A stretch of 64,000 bases of DNA from Exiguobacterium sp. s122 (GTDB taxonomy: Bacteria; Bacillota; Bacilli; Exiguobacteriales; Exiguobacteriaceae): positions 310,001 to 374,000 of the forward strand of contig NZ_JACSMD010000001.1 in assembly GCF_018618475.1 (NCBI RefSeq). The letters run 5' to 3'. Under the pieces are notes generated by a model. That model was not told the DNA's origin. It saw only the letters and a program-made list of their open reading frames with translations, and made no database searches. Positions 62,108-64,000 of the stretch are shown piece by piece (position 1 is the stretch's first letter; each line of letters opens with the position of its first letter). The position numbers and the translations under genes are program-made.

Positions 62108-63259
62108 ATGGGGAAGACGACACCACGGAACTCGAAATGGATGCGGACGTATAACCGCTCGCTCATCCTTCGGCTCATCCGGCTCCATCAGCCGGTGTCC
62201 CGGGTCGAGCTCGCCAAAGAGACGAGTTTGACGAAACCGACGATCTCGAACATCGTCAACGAATTGAAAGAAGAAGGACTTATCGTCGAGCGTGAACTCG
62301 GCGTCTCAAGCGGTGGGCGCCGTCCGATTATGCTTGAACTCGCTGCGAGTGACCGTTTCGTCATCGGAATTGACGCCACACAACGAAAACTTCATGGTGT
62401 CTTAACGAACATTCATGGCGAACTATTACATGAGGCGTGGCATGATGAACGGTTTGACACGAACGATGAATTCATTGAGGCGGTTGTCGCCCTCTACATA
62501 ACATTAGCGCGTGCTACAACAGGGGATGTCATTGGGCTCGGGGTCTCGGTACACGGAATGGTCGAGGCACGCGAAGGGGTCGTCTTGTTTGCGCCGCGCT
62601 TCCATTTGCATGACATTCCACTGAAGCGAGAGCTCGAGACAAGGCTCAAACAGAACGTCTTCGTCGAGAACGATGTACGTACGCTCGCGCTCGGGGAGCT
62701 TTATTTTGGAGAAGCGATTGGGATTGATGAATTTTTTTACGTGTATGCGGGCTACGGGATTGGTGGCGCATACGTTCACGGAGGAGAGTTGATTGATGGG
62801 AAACACCATATCGCCGGTGAGATTGGCCATATGCGGATCATGCTGGATGGGCCCATCTGCTCATGTGGCAACCGTGGGTGCTTAGAAGCTGTCGCCGGGG
62901 AACGGGCGCTTCTGAATGAGGCACTTCAGTTGAATGACGAACTCACGCTCGAGACGCTCCGCGACAAGGTGAAGAATGATGTGCAGATTCGTGCTTTATA
63001 TGAGCGGGCTGGGGAATATATCGGCATCGCTACGCTCAACATGATCCATCTGTTAAACCCGAATCGGATTCTCCTTGGCGGGCCGCTCTTTAGTTATGCA
63101 CCACATGTCGTAGAAAACATTCAGGAACGCGTAGCTCAAACCGCACTCACCATTGATGCGAGACAGACTGATATTCGCGTTGTTGCTTGGAACGCCGATC
63201 ACGGCGCACTTGGAGCGGCGGCCCTGATTACAAACCAACTGTTTCGTGAAATCCAATGA
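62108..63259 (+). CDS. ROK-family transcriptional regulator (XylR/NagC-like)
   Basis: The 383-residue protein has a winged helix (residues about 15-75, SRVELAKETSLTKPTISNIV) and a ROK sugar-kinase-like domain with DGPICSCGNRGCLEAV (zinc motif CxCGxxGCLE). Such proteins repress sugar operons until a sugar binds. ATG 62108 has GGGTGGA upstream. A cre-like box lies before it and one after it, and downstream genes begin a sugar-type locus. Confidence 0.88.
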   Translation: MGKTTPRNSKWMRTYNRSLILRLIRLHQPVSRVELAKETSLTKPTISNIVNELKEEGLIVERELGVSSGGRRPIMLELAASDRFVIGIDATQRKLHGVLTNIHGELLHEAWHDERFDTNDEFIEAVVALYITLARATTGDVIGLGVSVHGMVEAREGVVLFAPRFHLHDIPLKRELETRLKQNVFVENDVRTLALGELYFGEAIGIDEFFYVYAGYGIGGAYVHGGELIDGKHHIAGEIGHMRIMLDGPICSCGNRGCLEAVAGERALLNEALQLNDELTLETLRDKVKNDVQIRALYERAGEYIGIATLNMIHLLNPNRILLGGPLFSYAPHVVENIQERVAQTALTIDARQTDIRVVAWNADHGALGAAALITNQLFREIQ

Positions 63260-63269
63260 TTTTTCATGT

Positions 63270-63299
63270 CGTCTTTCTCTCGTGGAAAGACGTTTTTTT
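63270..63299 (+). terminator. Terminator of the ROK gene
   Basis: CGTCTTTC (63270-63277) pairs with GAAAGACG (63285-63292), then a T-run. Confidence 0.85.
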
Positions 63300-63310
63300 A
63301 TTTCTTTTTA

Positions 63311-63324
63311 AGAAAGCGTTTACA
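63311..63324 (+). promoter_or_regulatory. cre site upstream of the sugar locus
   Basis: AGAAAGCGTTTACA matches the cre consensus except its first base. A TTTACA / TATATT promoter (18 bp) can be read over it. Confidence 0.6.
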
Positions 63325-63358
63325 AAAAGAAAAGCGATATGCTATATTGTGATTGTAG

Positions 63359-63383
63359 TTAGATAATAAATTTAATTTACTAA
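63359..63383. promoter_or_regulatory. Inverted repeat, possible ROK operator
   Basis: A 25-bp imperfect palindrome with TTAG at the left end and CTAA at the right end resembles the layout of XylR operators. It sits between the promoter and the next gene. Confidence 0.5.
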
Positions 63384-63425
63384 GTAAGGGGTGACACTCT
63401 CGGGAACACGTCTGGAGGGGTAATG

Positions 63426-63872
63426 ATGCAAAAAGAGACACCATTGAAAGATCAGTTTCACGACATATTCGGCCGTTACGGCGCGACTCGCATCTTCAGT
63501 CGGGACGAATCCATGTTTAGCGAAATGGAAGCGCTAACAGGAGGTGAGACCGATATCGTTATCACACGCTCGCGGCGAGACGGCATCTTCCGGCTCTATG
63601 ACGAGGCGACCCGGGACATTCGCTTGTTCCGCGTATCGAACTTATCACGCGATGCGAAAACAGACGAGCCAGACGGGTTGTTCGAGTTGTTGCTCTGGCG
63701 CTTGAAGGAGCAAGACGCGTTGCCGTTCGGGGCGGACCTCTATGTCGTCGGGCCATACATAGAAGAGCCGAAACTGGATATTGAACTGATTGCTTATACA
63801 TTGACGAGGCTCGGCGACAAGCCGATGCCGGCAACACTCATTCGGGAACTATGCCACCGACTCGTGGCGTGA
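63426..63872 (+). CDS. Hypothetical protein, 148 aa
   Basis: I do not recognise this soluble protein. It opens QKETPLKDQFHDIFGRYGAT and has the stretches GGETDIVITRSRRDGIFRLYDE and PFGADLYVVGPYIEEPKLDI. ATG 63426 gives a 7-base spacing from GGAGG; ATG 63423 is possible. The gene lies after a cre box and an inverted repeat and 24 bases before a lipoprotein gene, so it is probably first in a sugar operon. Confidence 0.65.
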   Translation: MQKETPLKDQFHDIFGRYGATRIFSRDESMFSEMEALTGGETDIVITRSRRDGIFRLYDEATRDIRLFRVSNLSRDAKTDEPDGLFELLLWRLKEQDALPFGADLYVVGPYIEEPKLDIELIAYTLTRLGDKPMPATLIRELCHRLVA

Positions 63873-63896
63873 CTACACATTCAAAGGAGAATGAAC

Positions 63897-64000
63897 ATGA
63901 AGAAATCGACTATCGCACTCGCATCATCTGTACTCGTCCTCTCGTCGCTACTCGCAGCCTGTGGTGACAAAGAACAGGCGGCCGCTACGACAGAAGACGG
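63897..64000 (+). CDS. Lipoprotein, probably ABC solute-binding protein, 3' end cut
   Basis: Only the first 34 codons are in the window. A signal peptide with lipobox LAAC (Cys about 22) is followed by a GDKEQAAATTED linker, the usual start of a solute-binding lipoprotein. AAGGAG lies 7 bases before ATG 63897; an ATG at 63891 is too close to it. Position after a ROK regulator suggests a sugar importer, but the rest is outside the window. Confidence 0.75.
   Translation, partial: MKKSTIALASSVLVLSSLLAACGDKEQAAATTED

Noticed and set aside
1-64000. CRISPR arrays, tRNA, rRNA, IS elements or prophage
   Set aside because: No regularly spaced repeats, no tRNA cloverleaf, no rRNA-like stretch and no transposase or integrase motif were noticed by eye.

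Overview
The window looks like a stretch of chromosome from a low-to-mid GC Gram-positive of the Bacillales. It is most like Exiguobacterium, inferred from gene content and gene style rather than from any marker gene. The reasons are strong AGGAGG-type ribosome binding sites, consensus sigma-A promoters, CcpA (cre) boxes, a perfect Fur box, AraR operators of the Bacillus type, several sigma-B-type promoters, and Bacillus-type genes (paiA/paiB, araM, amaP/asp23, a yhfW-like gene, a PTS/GH4 maltose pair). No rRNA, tRNA, CRISPR array, IS element or phage gene was seen. Most genes are complete; the first (HAD phosphatase) and the last (lipoprotein) are cut by the window edges.

Layout. 1-8.9 kb is a mixed housekeeping and regulatory stretch: an Rrf2 regulator divergent from a QorB-like reductase with a three-copy operator between them, two divergent chemoreceptors, DUF1801/DUF2200 genes, a MarR regulator with paiA, a HAD dehalogenase and paiB. 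8.9-27.1 kb is a large arabinan/L-arabinose locus. AraR and a DUF624 membrane protein are divergent from araN-araP-araQ (arabino-oligosaccharide importer) and two GH43 arabinanases. A second promoter then drives araB-araD-araA-abfA-DUF6171-galM-araM and two tandem GH43 arabinofuranosidase-like genes. AraR boxes and cre sites sit at both promoters. One GH43 enzyme carries a signal sequence and would cut arabinan outside. The importer brings in oligosaccharides, GH43 and GH51 enzymes cut them inside, and AraA/B/D convert L-arabinose to D-xylulose-5-phosphate.

27.2-30.4 kb is a Fur-controlled siderophore importer (lipoprotein and two permeases, no ATPase). 30.5-36.2 kb holds cdd, a polysaccharide deacetylase, a GNAT acetyltransferase and a maltose PTS system (GntR/UTRA regulator, GH4 phospho-glucosidase, EIICB). 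36.3-38.5 kb holds a small membrane-protein gene interrupted by an in-frame TGA, an orphan YefM-like antitoxin, a WYL regulator and a DHFR-like reductase. 38.5-46 kb is a gluconate operon (6-phosphogluconate dehydrogenase, permease, kinase), an MHYT-PAS-GGDEF-EAL protein and an RpiR regulator that probably controls the operon.

46-55.2 kb looks like a general-stress island. It holds an alkaline-shock cluster (AmaP, DUF2273, Asp23), manganese catalase, an FAD/Rieske oxidoreductase, CotF-like small proteins and a flavodoxin-fold reductase. Several of these are preceded by GTTT-N13/14-GGG(A/T)A promoters of sigma-B type. 55.2-64 kb holds a second 6-phosphogluconate dehydrogenase, a YihY membrane protein, an LCP ligase, a GH13 protein that seems to have lost its active site, an AT-rich pair (SH3-domain membrane protein and CpsB-type phosphatase), and the start of a ROK-regulated sugar locus that runs off the window.

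The strongest leads for something undescribed are the GH13 pseudoenzyme at 58.7-59.8 kb, the sigma-B-type island with CotF-like proteins, and the several multi-site operator architectures.
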